A DNA stretch of 42,630 bases from an uncultured Azospirillum sp. (GCA_946623145.1 CAMOQT010000003.1:1-42630); one strand, 5' to 3'; positions 7,726 through 16,902 are shown, counted from the first letter of the stretch. Notes: generated from the sequence alone by a model not told the origin. A program made the numbers and translations.

Positions 7726-9292
7726 TTTTTATCTCCACTGCTCTAAAGCGATAAACGTTAATTCCGTTATTCCAATAATTAGGATTCATTCCTGCTTTTA
7801 TTTTAAGTTGTTTAAAAAATTCAGTTTTATCTCTCAACTGTGTCCAAACAACCGGCAGAAAAACACCTTGACGGTTTCCATCTCTGATAACTATTCCGTC
7901 TTTTCCTGCTTTTATTTGTTTTAAGACATCTTGTTCGTTGGTATAATTAATCTTTTCAAAATTCGTTAACAGAGAAATACTATATGTTATTTCCGGTAAT
8001 TCATCTTCTGTTACCGGAGAAAAACGATTATCTTCTAACGCTGCGGCATAAGCATTATTTGCAATTCCCTGTGCAACCGAAAGAGTTGGCAGAATATTTC
8101 CTATACATCCTCTGAGTTCTCCATTCTTATATAAAGTTACAAAAACCGCCCCTTTATCAAATAAATCTTCAGGAAAACTGCTACGAGAAGGAGAATAATG
8201 TTTATGATGCTTAACAGCTTTTACTAAACCTTCTTGAGCTATTTGCATTAATATATCTTTATAAAGATTACTGAAATTTTGCAAATTATCTGTTTCTTTT
8301 TCGAGTTTACTTTGTTTTTCTATAACTTCATCAGGATAAAAACTCCAGGCTCCATAGCCGACAACTTTTGACTTATCACCTTGACTATCTCCGGAATTAA
8401 TCAATTCTAACATTTGTGGACGATAATTACTGTTTTCTGCCAAAATCAATGCTGCATTTATTCCGGTAGCTCCGCAAGATTCATGATCATCCAAAAACTT
8501 ACCCTTGCTTATTTTTTTAGCTGTTTTGGCATCAATTTTAACCGCTTCGTTATATTGATAATAATGAGATAAATCTGCCGAAACGATCATAATTGTGTCC
8601 TCATTCATCAGATATTTTTGCAGTCCTTTAGATAAATCTTCTGGAGAAATATTTCCGTATATGATAGGGATAATTTCGGCCTGTGGTAAAACTTTTTGAA
8701 TAAAAGGAAGCTGAACTTCTATGCTATGCTCTTTTATATGTGCCCGATTATTAATATTGAATTGCTTGTTTTCTGCCGCTAATTGCTTAACAATCTGCTT
8801 ATTAACTTTAACATCTCCCAATGGGGTAGAAAAATAATCTATATCTGATAAAAAAGCACCTTGGCCACCATAAAAATGAGAAGGACCAACCAATATAATC
8901 TTCTTTATTTTTGCCGCTGCTCCCAGTAGTGTTGCATAAGCTTTTCCTGCTGCTCCGGCAGAATATTCATATCCGGCATGAGGGACAATTAACATTTTGG
9001 GATAATGACTATATGTAAATTTAAATTCCCCTGATTGTTGAATATATTTTTCAACATTTTTAGATAATTTCTCTGGTTGCGCCATATAAAACAATCCTGC
9101 TACGGCCGGATTTCTGTACTGAGCCAACACATCCTCCTTAGCTTGATAATTAGTTACATATTTGGAATTTGCAGATAAATATTTATCCCAATACCAATAA
9201 TTCAGAATTATTATTGCGACGACAATACACCCTCTTATGATGTACTTGGTTATTTTTGACGATTCAACCTCTTTCTTTTTTTTGCGTCCCAT
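7715..9292 (-). CDS. Memo-family domain fused to AMMECR1 domain, membrane-anchored
   Basis: A 525-residue two-domain protein. Residues 1-16 are basic and 17-35 hydrophobic, giving an N-terminal membrane anchor. Residues about 60-325 match the Memo (AmmeMemoRadiSam protein B) fold: PHAGYEYSAG (H105), GPSHFYGG and SCGATG would give the His-His-Cys metal site. Residues about 350-520 are an AMMECR1 domain, with the hallmark RGCIGNI and EDNRFSPVTEDELP. In the AmmeMemoRadiSam systems of archaea and bacteria these two parts occur with a radical SAM protein; none is visible here. The function of the family is unsettled. It is closely followed by the M49-like peptidase. Domain calls are confident. Confidence 0.88.
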   Translation of the reverse strand: MGRKKKKEVESSKITKYIIRGCIVVAIIILNYWYWDKYLSANSKYVTNYQAKEDVLAQYRNPAVAGLFYMAQPEKLSKNVEKYIQQSGEFKFTYSHYPKMLIVPHAGYEYSAGAAGKAYATLLGAAAKIKKIILVGPSHFYGGQGAFLSDIDYFSTPLGDVKVNKQIVKQLAAENKQFNINNRAHIKEHSIEVQLPFIQKVLPQAEIIPIIYGNISPEDLSKGLQKYLMNEDTIMIVSADLSHYYQYNEAVKIDAKTAKKISKGKFLDDHESCGATGINAALILAENSNYRPQMLELINSGDSQGDKSKVVGYGAWSFYPDEVIEKQSKLEKETDNLQNFSNLYKDILMQIAQEGLVKAVKHHKHYSPSRSSFPEDLFDKGAVFVTLYKNGELRGCIGNILPTLSVAQGIANNAYAAALEDNRFSPVTEDELPEITYSISLLTNFEKINYTNEQDVLKQIKAGKDGIVIRDGNRQGVFLPVVWTQLRDKTEFFKQLKIKAGMNPNYWNNGINVYRFRAVEIKNED

Positions 9293-9312
9293 TTATCTTC
9301 TCGTTATTTTAA

Positions 9313-11418
9313 TTAATCTAATTCCATTCCTGGTTTTACAGCCATATTCCGTCTCTGATATGTTCTTCCTTCAGCCTCTCTCTTATGGCTCAAAATAACG
9401 TATGAGAATGGTTTCAAGGCATAATTTTCACCTGCTTTATAAGTTTTATCTTCTTTCACAAAACCCTGTCGGGAAGAATCAAAAATAAGTTTCCATGAGC
9501 CACCTGATGGCGGTAATGGTAATTGATAATCAACCGTATAATAATCATCTCCTGAAATCATGACCATAAAGTCATCATCTTTACCTCCGGCTTGACGACT
9601 GCTTCCATTGAGCATATAAGCAATCGTTTTAGCATAAGGAGTGTGCCAATCTTGCTCTTCCATTTCTTTTGCGTCAGGACGAATCCAGGTAATATCTTTT
9701 ACTCCGTTTTCTTTAACCTTTTCACCGGTAAAAAGTTCCATACTGCTAAACGCCCCATGATTACGACGAAATGCATTTAATCTTTGAATATTCATAAAAA
9801 GCATTTTATTTTCAGAAGACATTTCTTTCCAGTCGACCCAAACGCTTTCATCATCAATACAATATGGATTATTATTTGGGCTTGAATAACCGCGTTCATC
9901 TCCTGCACGCATAAACGGAACACCTTTACTTAAAATATCAAAGGCGGCATTACTGACAGCGCGTTGATATAATTCATTACGATCTGATGATTTGCGATAA
10001 TTATCAGGACTTCCGTCGCGTCCTTCTTCTCCGTTCGGACGTGTATCTTTATAGTATTCAAAAGCGCCTAAAAGGCTAAATCCATCATGAGAACGCCCTG
10101 TTCCAATTACAGCACTGCTTTTTGTTGCCGGATCAACCAAAGCAGAACCCGCAATCTGAGTAGCAACTTCTCCTTGTTTTCCACCTTGAGAACTAAAAAA
10201 TTCAGCCACCGTTTTACGTCTTGCATCACTCCATTCTTTAACACCTTGGATTTGTCCTGAAAATCTTCCGGAATAATTTCCACCCAAAGCACTCCAGGGC
10301 TCAACGATAACATCCATATTTAACTTTTCGCGCGCATAGCGAATTTCTTGCATGAAACCACCATTATCTTGAAACTGACCATATTGATTAAGAGCGTTGT
10401 CTCCGCCTAAATCAAATCTCAAACCATCAACACCTAAAGAATTGGCATAATCTAAAAAGTCATGCAAAATTCGCTGTCCGCCCTTTGCATTTAAATTAAA
10501 ATTATTACGGCAACCGGTAAAATTTGCATAATTTGATTTATCATCCCCATTGGGGAGATAATAATTCGGACTGTCTATCAATTTATAAGATAAAGCGCGA
10601 TTATAAAATCCTTGTGTATCATATTCTCCGGTATGATTGAAAACGACATCTAAAGTTACTTTTATGCCACGACTATGTAAGGCATTAATCAGATATTTTA
10701 AATCTTCGTGATTTCCGTAACGGGGATTAACGGCAAAATGACAATACGGATTATATCCCCAATTATCGGTTTGACCTTTAGCTTTTTGCAAGTGGCGCCA
10801 AGGACATGTCGGCGTTATCGGCATTAATTCAATATTATTGACTCCTAATTGTTCAAAATAATCCAACATCCAAGGATTAGCCAAACCTCTTAATTTTCCT
10901 CGTTCAGCTAATGGTAAATTAGGGTTTCTAAATGTATAGTTACGGACATGGGTTTCTAAAATAGAATTTTTGCCCCAGGGAATTGTCGGTTTATGGTGTA
11001 GATAAGGGTACTTTTTCTTATCTTTTTGAGGATTTTGTTCAACCACAACAGATTTTGGCATATATGGCGCGCTATCTAAATCATTATCGACGCAAAGATA
11101 ATCATTTTCCCAATCTTTAATCTCCCCTGAAACATCTAAGCAATAAGGATCTATAGCTAATTTATTTGGATTAAAGAACAATCCCTGCTCCGGATTATAA
11201 TCTCCATAAATACGATAACCATATTTTTGACCGGCTTTAATTTTAGGAACAGAAACAGACCATATATCTCCTTCTTTTTTTTCTAATGGAATTCTTTTTT
11301 CTGTTTTTTCATCATCAGAAAAAAGGCAAAGCTCAATTTTTTTTGCATGTTCAGACGGAAGTGTGAAAACTGTTTTTTCCGGAGTAAAAACTGCACCCAT
11401 TTTATATTTTTCTGCCAT
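9313..11418 (-). CDS. glgX: Glycogen debranching enzyme (GlgX/isoamylase type)
   Basis: A GH13 alpha-amylase-family enzyme with an N-terminal CBM48-like domain (MGAVFTPEKTVFTLPSEH onward). The barrel contains DVVFNHTGE, GLRFDLGGDNA (catalytic Asp), VIVEPWSALGG (catalytic Glu) and GRSHDGFSLL. The family pattern GDERGYSSPNNNPYC is also present. GlgX hydrolyses alpha-1,6 branches of glycogen trimmed by phosphorylase. The start is set at the ATG at 11418 (MAEKYKMG), which has GAAAGA upstream and begins right at the conserved domain. An upstream in-frame TTG at 11478 would add 20 unconserved residues. Predicted length is 701 residues. It is in the leftward run, 73 bases after the HAD gene; no other glycogen gene is in the window. 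Confidence 0.9.
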   Translation of the reverse strand: MAEKYKMGAVFTPEKTVFTLPSEHAKKIELCLFSDDEKTEKRIPLEKKEGDIWSVSVPKIKAGQKYGYRIYGDYNPEQGLFFNPNKLAIDPYCLDVSGEIKDWENDYLCVDNDLDSAPYMPKSVVVEQNPQKDKKKYPYLHHKPTIPWGKNSILETHVRNYTFRNPNLPLAERGKLRGLANPWMLDYFEQLGVNNIELMPITPTCPWRHLQKAKGQTDNWGYNPYCHFAVNPRYGNHEDLKYLINALHSRGIKVTLDVVFNHTGEYDTQGFYNRALSYKLIDSPNYYLPNGDDKSNYANFTGCRNNFNLNAKGGQRILHDFLDYANSLGVDGLRFDLGGDNALNQYGQFQDNGGFMQEIRYAREKLNMDVIVEPWSALGGNYSGRFSGQIQGVKEWSDARRKTVAEFFSSQGGKQGEVATQIAGSALVDPATKSSAVIGTGRSHDGFSLLGAFEYYKDTRPNGEEGRDGSPDNYRKSSDRNELYQRAVSNAAFDILSKGVPFMRAGDERGYSSPNNNPYCIDDESVWVDWKEMSSENKMLFMNIQRLNAFRRNHGAFSSMELFTGEKVKENGVKDITWIRPDAKEMEEQDWHTPYAKTIAYMLNGSSRQAGGKDDDFMVMISGDDYYTVDYQLPLPPSGGSWKLIFDSSRQGFVKEDKTYKAGENYALKPFSYVILSHKREAEGRTYQRRNMAVKPGMELD

Positions 11419-11491
11419 TTTAAATCTTTCAAAAAAGTCTATATTTCTAATATTTGAAATATATAACTTTTTCTTCAATTTGCAAAGTTAT

Positions 11492-12157
11492 TTAAGTGTT
11501 TGTCCCTAAATTTTGGTAAAAATCTTTAAAGTCATTAAAATAAATGATTTGACTATTCGGTTCTCCTTCATCTCCCCATATTGAACGACCAATACGGATA
11601 GCCTGAGCATGAGCATTAAGTGCCGCCTGACTATCCAGCGGAGAATCTCCTATAACCCAAACCGTTTCCGGTGTGATTTTTTGTGGTAACATATCTTCCT
11701 CTAAAGCATAATAAATATGCTCCGGAGAAGGTTTATCCGCAGGGGCTTCGTGTCCGCAAACAATCTTTCTGAAATATACTTTTGGAAACAGTAACTCTTT
11801 TTCTTTCTCCAATAATATTCTCTCTTTATTACTGATGATATAAAGTTGAATGCCCCGCGCACTCAAATAGGTCAATAATTTCACCACATAAGGAAATGTC
11901 TTAATTTTGGTTGGCATAATGCGCAGATAAATATCTCGATAACGGGTATAAGCTTCTTCCGCAATTTTCCCAAAAATGAGTGGAAAATTATCTTTAAAAG
12001 ATAAACTGCCGTCCCTTAATTTTTTAACTTTATCCCAGCAAGGTAAATGATACGCCGCTAATACTTCATTAATAGCCGTCGTTAACGAACTTCGGCTCTC
12101 TACCAGCGTATTATCCCAATCAAAAAGGGCATATTTTAATTTTGATATATCTAACAT
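11492..12157 (-). CDS. HAD-superfamily hydrolase, phosphoglycolate-phosphatase-like
   Basis: A 221-residue cytoplasmic phosphatase. Motif I is ALFDWDNTLVE, with nucleophile D13 and acid/base D15. Motif II lies in YIISNKE, motif III around ADKPSPEHIYYAL, and motif IV is VWVIGDSPLDSQAA. A helical cap of subclass I lies between motifs I and II. The best guess is a phosphoglycolate phosphatase (Gph) or a related sugar-phosphate phosphatase; the substrate cannot be read from sequence. It lies between comF and the debranching enzyme gene in the leftward run. Confidence 0.85.
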   Translation of the reverse strand: MLDISKLKYALFDWDNTLVESRSSLTTAINEVLAAYHLPCWDKVKKLRDGSLSFKDNFPLIFGKIAEEAYTRYRDIYLRIMPTKIKTFPYVVKLLTYLSARGIQLYIISNKERILLEKEKELLFPKVYFRKIVCGHEAPADKPSPEHIYYALEEDMLPQKITPETVWVIGDSPLDSQAALNAHAQAIRIGRSIWGDEGEPNSQIIYFNDFKDFYQNLGTNT

Positions 12158-12203
12158 ATTGTGTCCTTGTTTTTTAGATATACCTTAGCCTCAAAAAAAT
12201 CAA

Positions 12204-12923
12204 CTATTCCTTCAAAACACGAGCCACAGTTAAAGCATCTACGCTCTTTGCTCCCGCTGTTTTTAGAACTAAACCACACTCTTTTAATGTTGCTCCTGTG
12301 GTATAAATATCGTCGATTATCACAACTCTTTTGTCTTTAATTTTATCCGCTGAAACGACCGTAAAAGCGTTTTTAACATTATTTCTTCGCCGACTTCCGC
12401 TGCATTCAACTTGAGGTTTTGTATTTTTATGACGTTTAAGCGATGTATAATCAACCGGCACCCCTGTTAATTTACTCAGTTCTTTACACAATAATGCCGC
12501 TTGATTGTATTTTCTATGTCTCAATCTTGTTTTATGAAGAGGAACAGGGATCAAAATATCTACACCTTGTTCCCAAATATCATGTCCTGCAGCTAAAAGC
12601 CATCGTGCTAAAAAGGGGGCATTTTCTGTTCTATCAAGAAATTTAAAGTTTATCAGAAGTGGTTTGCTATTTTCATCATAATATACTTTGGCCCGTTGCA
12701 TTCTAAACGGATTTTTATTATCACTCACGCAGGTTGCACAAGTTTTAGCTTTTGTTCCGCAAGAAAGAGGACATCCGCAACTTTGGCAATAAGGCTTGCT
12801 TATAAATTTTATTTTAGAAAAACAATCTTCACAAAGACCATTTTCTCCGCTCAAAATTTTTCCACATAACAAACAACGTGGCGGTAAAATGATGTTTAAT
12901 ATATTTTTCAAAAAAGCTAACAT
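12204..12923 (-). CDS. comF: ComF-family phosphoribosyltransferase-like protein
   Basis: A 239-residue protein with an N-terminal zinc-finger-like region, CLLCGKILSGENGLCEDC and CQSCGCPLSC, and further CxxC pairs. A phosphoribosyltransferase fold follows, whose PRPP loop is VVIIDDIYTTGATL. This is the usual ComF/GntX layout; family members are linked to DNA uptake in naturally competent bacteria, but many non-competent bacteria have it. Its start abuts the sucD-like stop (1-base overlap), so it is in the same transcription unit. Confidence 0.9.
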   Translation of the reverse strand: MLAFLKNILNIILPPRCLLCGKILSGENGLCEDCFSKIKFISKPYCQSCGCPLSCGTKAKTCATCVSDNKNPFRMQRAKVYYDENSKPLLINFKFLDRTENAPFLARWLLAAGHDIWEQGVDILIPVPLHKTRLRHRKYNQAALLCKELSKLTGVPVDYTSLKRHKNTKPQVECSGSRRRNNVKNAFTVVSADKIKDKRVVIIDDIYTTGATLKECGLVLKTAGAKSVDALTVARVLKE

Positions 12924-13795
12924 CAGGCGGTGATTTTCAATAATTCCTTATGAATATCATTAATATTATTGACGACGATGATTCCCGCATCTTTCATTGT
13001 GTTAACTTTGTCCTGAACAGTGATATCTCCGTAAGTCATCAAATCTCCGACATATCCCATTTTATGATCATCAAGCATTGTATTACCGGCCACAATGCCT
13101 ATTATTGGCTTTTTATGCTTTAAATGACGGTAATAAGCAGCTCCTTCTTCCTCAAACAGTCCGCCCATTTGACCGACCATAACAATTGCATCGGTTTGAT
13201 CATCTTCATGAAAAGCTGCAATAGCATCAACAAAATCCATACCGATAATCATATCATCTCCTAAACCGATAACCGTTGACTGACCGGCATTGGCTCTTTT
13301 TGTTTCCAACACAGCCTCATATGTTAAGGTTGATGAACGGGAAACTATTCCTATACGTCCTACAGTATGAATGTTTTCAGGGAAAATACCTAATCTTGCT
13401 TCTCCAGGAGTAATAATTCCCGGTGTATTTGGGCCGATCAGACGGGTTTTAGATTGCTTCAATATGGCTTTAACTTCCAACATATCTTTAACAGGAACAT
13501 TATCAGCAATACAGACCATCAGGTCTAATCCGGCTTCTACACCTTCTTTAACGGCAGCAACAACCTGTTTTGCCGGAACAAACATAACGGAAGCATTTGC
13601 TCCTGTCCCTTTTATGGCTTCTTTTACCGTATTAAAAACAGGAATACCTAAATGTTCTGTTCCTCCTTTTCCCGGTGTAACACCTGCAACTACATTTGTT
13701 CCGTAGTCCAAAGATCTTTTAACATGGAAAGAAGCTTGTGTACCGGTGATACCTTGTACCAATACTTTTGTCTCTTTATTTACAAAAACAGACAT
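12923..13795 (-). CDS. Succinyl-CoA synthetase alpha-like protein lacking the catalytic histidine
   Basis: A 290-residue protein that aligns by eye with SucD along its whole length: GITGTQASFH, GVTPGKGGTEHLGIPVFNTV, GPNTPGIITPGEARLGI, GIVSRSSTLTYEAV and a C-terminal ligase domain. SucD normally carries its phosphohistidine in MGHAGAI. Here the same position reads KMGYVGDL, giving Tyr248 (codon TAT). The Glu of the usual GEIGG motif is also changed, to Gln209 in VGQMGG. Without the phosphohistidine, the known succinyl-CoA synthetase mechanism should not run. Codon use and length are normal, so this is not an obvious decaying pseudogene. It overlaps sucC-like by 1 base. It could be a pseudoenzyme, a regulatory paralogue, or a ligase with another mechanism. 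Confidence 0.85.
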   Translation of the reverse strand: MSVFVNKETKVLVQGITGTQASFHVKRSLDYGTNVVAGVTPGKGGTEHLGIPVFNTVKEAIKGTGANASVMFVPAKQVVAAVKEGVEAGLDLMVCIADNVPVKDMLEVKAILKQSKTRLIGPNTPGIITPGEARLGIFPENIHTVGRIGIVSRSSTLTYEAVLETKRANAGQSTVIGLGDDMIIGMDFVDAIAAFHEDDQTDAIVMVGQMGGLFEEEGAAYYRHLKHKKPIIGIVAGNTMLDDHKMGYVGDLMTYGDITVQDKVNTMKDAGIIVVNNINDIHKELLKITA

Positions 13796-14997
13796 TAGTC
13801 ACTTTCCTCCATAGCTTGAAGCAATTTATCAACCGAATCCTGCATATCCTCAGCAATGATAACCGGCAAATGAGAATTTTGCAAAATTCGTTTTGCTTCA
13901 TCTTTATTTGTTCCTTCAAAACGAACAACAAGAGGGACATTTAATCCAACTTCTGAGGCAGCCGCAACAATTCCGTCTGCCACCAGATTACATCTTAAAA
14001 ATCCACCCAGTACATTGATTAATATACCTTCCACGCGGGGATTAGTCATAATTAATTTAATACCAGCGGCTATTTTATCTCTATCAACACCACCTTTAAC
14101 GTTCAGGAAACATGCTGTATCTTCTCCCCGAGCTCGGATTAAATCCATCGCGGCCAAAGCAATTCCATCACCATTTACAATACAACCGATACTTCCATCA
14201 AACGAGCAATATTGGAAGCCATTTTTTGAAGCACGCAATTCTCGCTCTTCAATTTCATAAGCATCGAACAGTGGTTTCATTTGCGGCTGACGAAATAATG
14301 CCTTATCGTCAATTGTTAATTTTGCGTCCAGAGCAACAATTTCACCGTAACGATCAATTCCTGCCGGGTTAACTTCCAGCATTAAAGCATCTGTATCTTT
14401 AAATGCTTGAAACAAGCCTTGGACATATTTTTTTAAACGCGAACGGTATCTGTCTTTTAATTCCAAAAAAGCGGCCGCTTCTTTAACCTGCTTCGAAGAT
14501 ATTCCTTTATGCAAATCTAATTTAAGGCGCAGAATTTTTTCAGGCTCCTCAGCTGCGATTTGAGTAATATTTTTATCGCCCAAATAGGCTAACAACAAAG
14601 TTATTTCTGCTTCTAATCGATCAATAGCCAGACCAGTATAAAATATCTTTTTAATTTTATGAAAAGCTTCCACATAAACACGTGTAACAACTCTTCCTTT
14701 TGAACTCGTTTGCGGCGTTACCAAAGTAGCACCCAACATCTCTTCAGCCCCCTTCATAATAGCGCGACGAGATGTCATATATCTGATACCGGAACCTTTT
14801 CCCGCATTTTTTTCCAAAAAATATCCTTTAGGACGTGCTCCTGACTGAATTTGTGCTTTCAAAACCCAAGGTCCACGTGAAGATACTTCCGAAGCAGCTC
14901 TTTTGGCTTCTAACGGCGTATAGGCAATTTTTCCTTTAGGAATCTTAATTCCGTACTGACTAATAATTGCTTTTGCCTGATATTCATGTATATTCAT
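13795..14997 (-). CDS. Succinyl-CoA synthetase beta-like protein, divergent ATP-grasp
   Basis: A 400-residue SucC homologue, clear from MNIHEYQAKAII, LMLEVNPAGI, KLTIDDKALFRQP and NVLGGFLRCNLVADGI. The signature positions diverge from active SucC. The nucleotide loop KAQVHAGGRGKAGG reads KAQIQSGARPKG. The STEGGVEIE segment is replaced by YLGDKNITQ. DVGGGA reads NVKGGV. Family motifs are recalled from E. coli SucC. Together with the missing histidine in the partner, this suggests that the pair has lost or changed the classical reaction. It is coupled to the alpha-like gene by a 1-base overlap and follows sufE by 12 bases. Confidence 0.83.
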   Translation of the reverse strand: MNIHEYQAKAIISQYGIKIPKGKIAYTPLEAKRAASEVSSRGPWVLKAQIQSGARPKGYFLEKNAGKGSGIRYMTSRRAIMKGAEEMLGATLVTPQTSSKGRVVTRVYVEAFHKIKKIFYTGLAIDRLEAEITLLLAYLGDKNITQIAAEEPEKILRLKLDLHKGISSKQVKEAAAFLELKDRYRSRLKKYVQGLFQAFKDTDALMLEVNPAGIDRYGEIVALDAKLTIDDKALFRQPQMKPLFDAYEIEERELRASKNGFQYCSFDGSIGCIVNGDGIALAAMDLIRARGEDTACFLNVKGGVDRDKIAAGIKLIMTNPRVEGILINVLGGFLRCNLVADGIVAAASEVGLNVPLVVRFEGTNKDEAKRILQNSHLPVIIAEDMQDSVDKLLQAMEESD

Positions 14998-15009
14998 ACC
15001 GTATCTCTA

Positions 15010-15408
15010 CTATTGTGCGCCGGCGTATTCCTTTATTTTCTCAACCATTGAGAACAGACCGTTACGGCGACTTGGGCTTAAATGTTCTTGCAGTTTTAGT
15101 TTAGCAAAAATTTCTTCAACTTCAATCTCTTTAATCTCTTGTGCAGATTTATTTGAATAAATCATTAAAACAATAGCAATTAAGCCTTTTACAATAAAGG
15201 CATCGCTATCTCCTTTAAAATAAAATTTTCCGTTTTCCTTTTTGGGTTCAAGCCACACTTGAGATTGACATCCTCTGACTTTCCAGTCTTCCGTTCTGTA
15301 TTCTTCATCCAGAGGCTCTAAATGACTGCCAAGTTCTATAATGTAACTGTATTTTTCCTCCCAACCATCCAGAAGTTCGAAATTATCTATCAGTTCATTA
15401 ATATCCAT
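15010..15408 (-). CDS. sufE: SufE, sulfur-acceptor partner of cysteine desulfurase
   Basis: A 132-residue protein with the SufE fold. It starts INELIDNFELLDGWEEKYSYIIELG and carries the active cysteine C47 in VRGCQSQVWL. SufE takes persulfide from SufS and passes it to the SufBCD scaffold. The ATG at 15408 overlaps the stop of sufT by 1 base. The sufBCDS genes lie 3 kb away at 18465-23267 in the same direction, separated by the RNA/XRE locus. A split SUF cluster is inferred to work as one pathway. Confidence 0.95.
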   Translation of the reverse strand: MDINELIDNFELLDGWEEKYSYIIELGSHLEPLDEEYRTEDWKVRGCQSQVWLEPKKENGKFYFKGDSDAFIVKGLIAIVLMIYSNKSAQEIKEIEVEEIFAKLKLQEHLSPSRRNGLFSMVEKIKEYAGAQ

Positions 15409-15854
15409 TATATCATCTCCATCATAGCTCGAGCTTCTTCTGTCATACGGTCAAAGCTCCATGCCGGCTCCCAAACGATTTTAACTGTCACTTTTCCAAC
15501 CCCTTCAACCAGAGCCACAACATCTGCGGCTTGTTGAGGTAAGACACCGGCAACAGGACATCCCGGAGCCGTTAATGTCATATCAATCTCAACATCTCCG
15601 TTATCACTTTGACGGACATCATAAACCAATCCTAAATCATAAATATTTATTGGAATTTCCGGATCAAAAACTGTTTTAAGCGCTTCAACAATATCTCCCT
15701 GAGATGCTTTTTTCTCTCCTTCAGGTAAAGCTTGCCCAGCGTGAGCCTCGTAATCTTGAGGAACAACAGATCCTTCAGAAGCAGTATCCTGCCCCTGAGT
15801 CATAGCACTTAGAAGTCTTAATTCATTTTCATCTATTTCTTTTTCTTCACTCAC
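15408..15854 (-). CDS. sufT: SufT, MIP18/DUF59 Fe-S maturation factor
   Basis: The C-terminal 100 residues are a MIP18 (DUF59) domain: VEALKTVFDPEIPINIYDLGLVYDV, TLTAPGCPVAG and VWEPAWSFDRMTEEARAMM. SufT-type proteins assist Fe-S cluster delivery and usually sit with suf genes. The preceding 45 residues are acidic and low in complexity. The start is set at the GTG at 15854, which has GAGGAAT about 7 bases upstream; an in-frame TTG at 15869 would overlap the transporter gene and lacks a site. Predicted length is 148 residues. It is coupled to sufE. Confidence 0.9.
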   Translation of the reverse strand: MSEEKEIDENELRLLSAMTQGQDTASEGSVVPQDYEAHAGQALPEGEKKASQGDIVEALKTVFDPEIPINIYDLGLVYDVRQSDNGDVEIDMTLTAPGCPVAGVLPQQAADVVALVEGVGKVTVKIVWEPAWSFDRMTEEARAMMEMI

Positions 15855-15858
15855 TATT

Positions 15859-16749
15859 TTATTCCTCAACCATCAAAATCAGACAAACAATCGACACTAA
15901 AAGTAATATCAAATACTGTGGTTTGATTTTTATATAATGTCCTTTTTTAGCAAAAGTAAACAGATAGTTATTTCCTAACATAATCCATACCGGATATGCG
16001 TGGACAATTGCTGCTACATAAGCCGGGTTTGGACTTAAATACATTGTATAAGTTTTCAAAACACTGTGTAGAATCGCAAAGCACATAAAAAACCATGCAA
16101 ATTTTAGGTTTTTACGTTCAAAAATCTCTTTAAAATGCCGTTTTTCTTGGAATAATATATTGCACACCCCTGCGACAAAAGAAGTTATCAAGGTATAATA
16201 AAATATTGCCGAAATTACATTTTCTGCACCTAAATGTGTCGTTTCTTTACTGGTCACATCAATAAACGTTTCACAACTCATTGCAGCCAATAAAAACCAT
16301 AAAGCTTTACGATTAGCTTTAGCCTGACTGATAAGAATTAAGGCTGTTGCGACACCTAACAAACATATGACAATTAAGGAAAATTTATCAGGTTCTGCAA
16401 TTAATTCCTGTAACTCATGGGGATGAATAAGCACCCAGACGATAAAGATAATGGCAATACTGACAGGATGAATAAGACTGGTAACTTCCGCTCCAAAGGC
16501 TTTCGCTGAATTAAGAATCCGATTTTCTCCAATTGATAAAACTAAGCCTTGTACCACGCATAAAACATAAAACCAGATATTGTGAATTGGCACAAAATAA
16601 AAACAAAACGGCAACAGAATAACTGCCGTTCCTAAACCGCGATAAGCCATTAAAACAGAGCCTTTGACTTTTAAAAACTGATTAGCCCATACATAACTTG
16701 CGGTTAATAAGCTTAAACAAAGAGCCAATATCCACCAATAGTTTTGCAT
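15859..16749 (-). CDS. EamA/DMT-family transporter (copy 1)
   Basis: An integral membrane protein of about 296 residues with about ten hydrophobic segments in two related halves, as in the drug/metabolite transporter superfamily. The motifs MAYRGLGTAVILLPF and AFGAEVTSLIHPVSIAI recur in the copy at 17563-18453. The start is set at the ATG at 16749 (MQNYWW), with AGAGGA 6 bases upstream; a longer in-frame form from 16779 would only add polar residues. The substrate is unknown. It heads the leftward run to sufT. It begins 90 bases left of the promoter of the divergent structured RNA. Confidence 0.85.
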   Translation of the reverse strand: MQNYWWILALCLSLLTASYVWANQFLKVKGSVLMAYRGLGTAVILLPFCFYFVPIHNIWFYVLCVVQGLVLSIGENRILNSAKAFGAEVTSLIHPVSIAIIFIVWVLIHPHELQELIAEPDKFSLIVICLLGVATALILISQAKANRKALWFLLAAMSCETFIDVTSKETTHLGAENVISAIFYYTLITSFVAGVCNILFQEKRHFKEIFERKNLKFAWFFMCFAILHSVLKTYTMYLSPNPAYVAAIVHAYPVWIMLGNNYLFTFAKKGHYIKIKPQYLILLLVSIVCLILMVEE

Positions 16750-16840
16750 TAAATCCTCTGCTTCTTGTTTTTTGCACAATTAACAGAAGTTATAAGCGAA
16801 TATTTTTGCTTGTCAAGATTATCTCTTGATGAAAAATGAC

Positions 16841-16868
16841 TTGCTAATTCCTTAAAAGCTATTATATT
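16841..16868 (+). promoter_or_regulatory. Predicted promoter for the structured RNA
   Basis: TTGCTA (16841-16846), a 16-base spacer and TATATT (16863-16868) resemble a sigma-70 promoter. Transcription would start near 16875, about 28 bases before the first RNA stem. A second AT-rich possible -10 (TATTAT near 16892) would start nearer the stem. Confidence 0.45.
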
Positions 16869-16902
16869 TTAGATGGATTAAGTTTCGGATATTATTATAC
16901 AT

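Noticed and set aside
11419-11478. N-terminal extension of the debranching enzyme from a TTG codon
   Set aside because: The added residues are unlike the family, and an ATG with a better site lies at the start of the conserved domain.
12923-14997. Pseudogene status of the SucCD-like pair
   Set aside because: Both frames are intact, full length and coupled; loss is limited to signature positions, which argues for altered function over decay.
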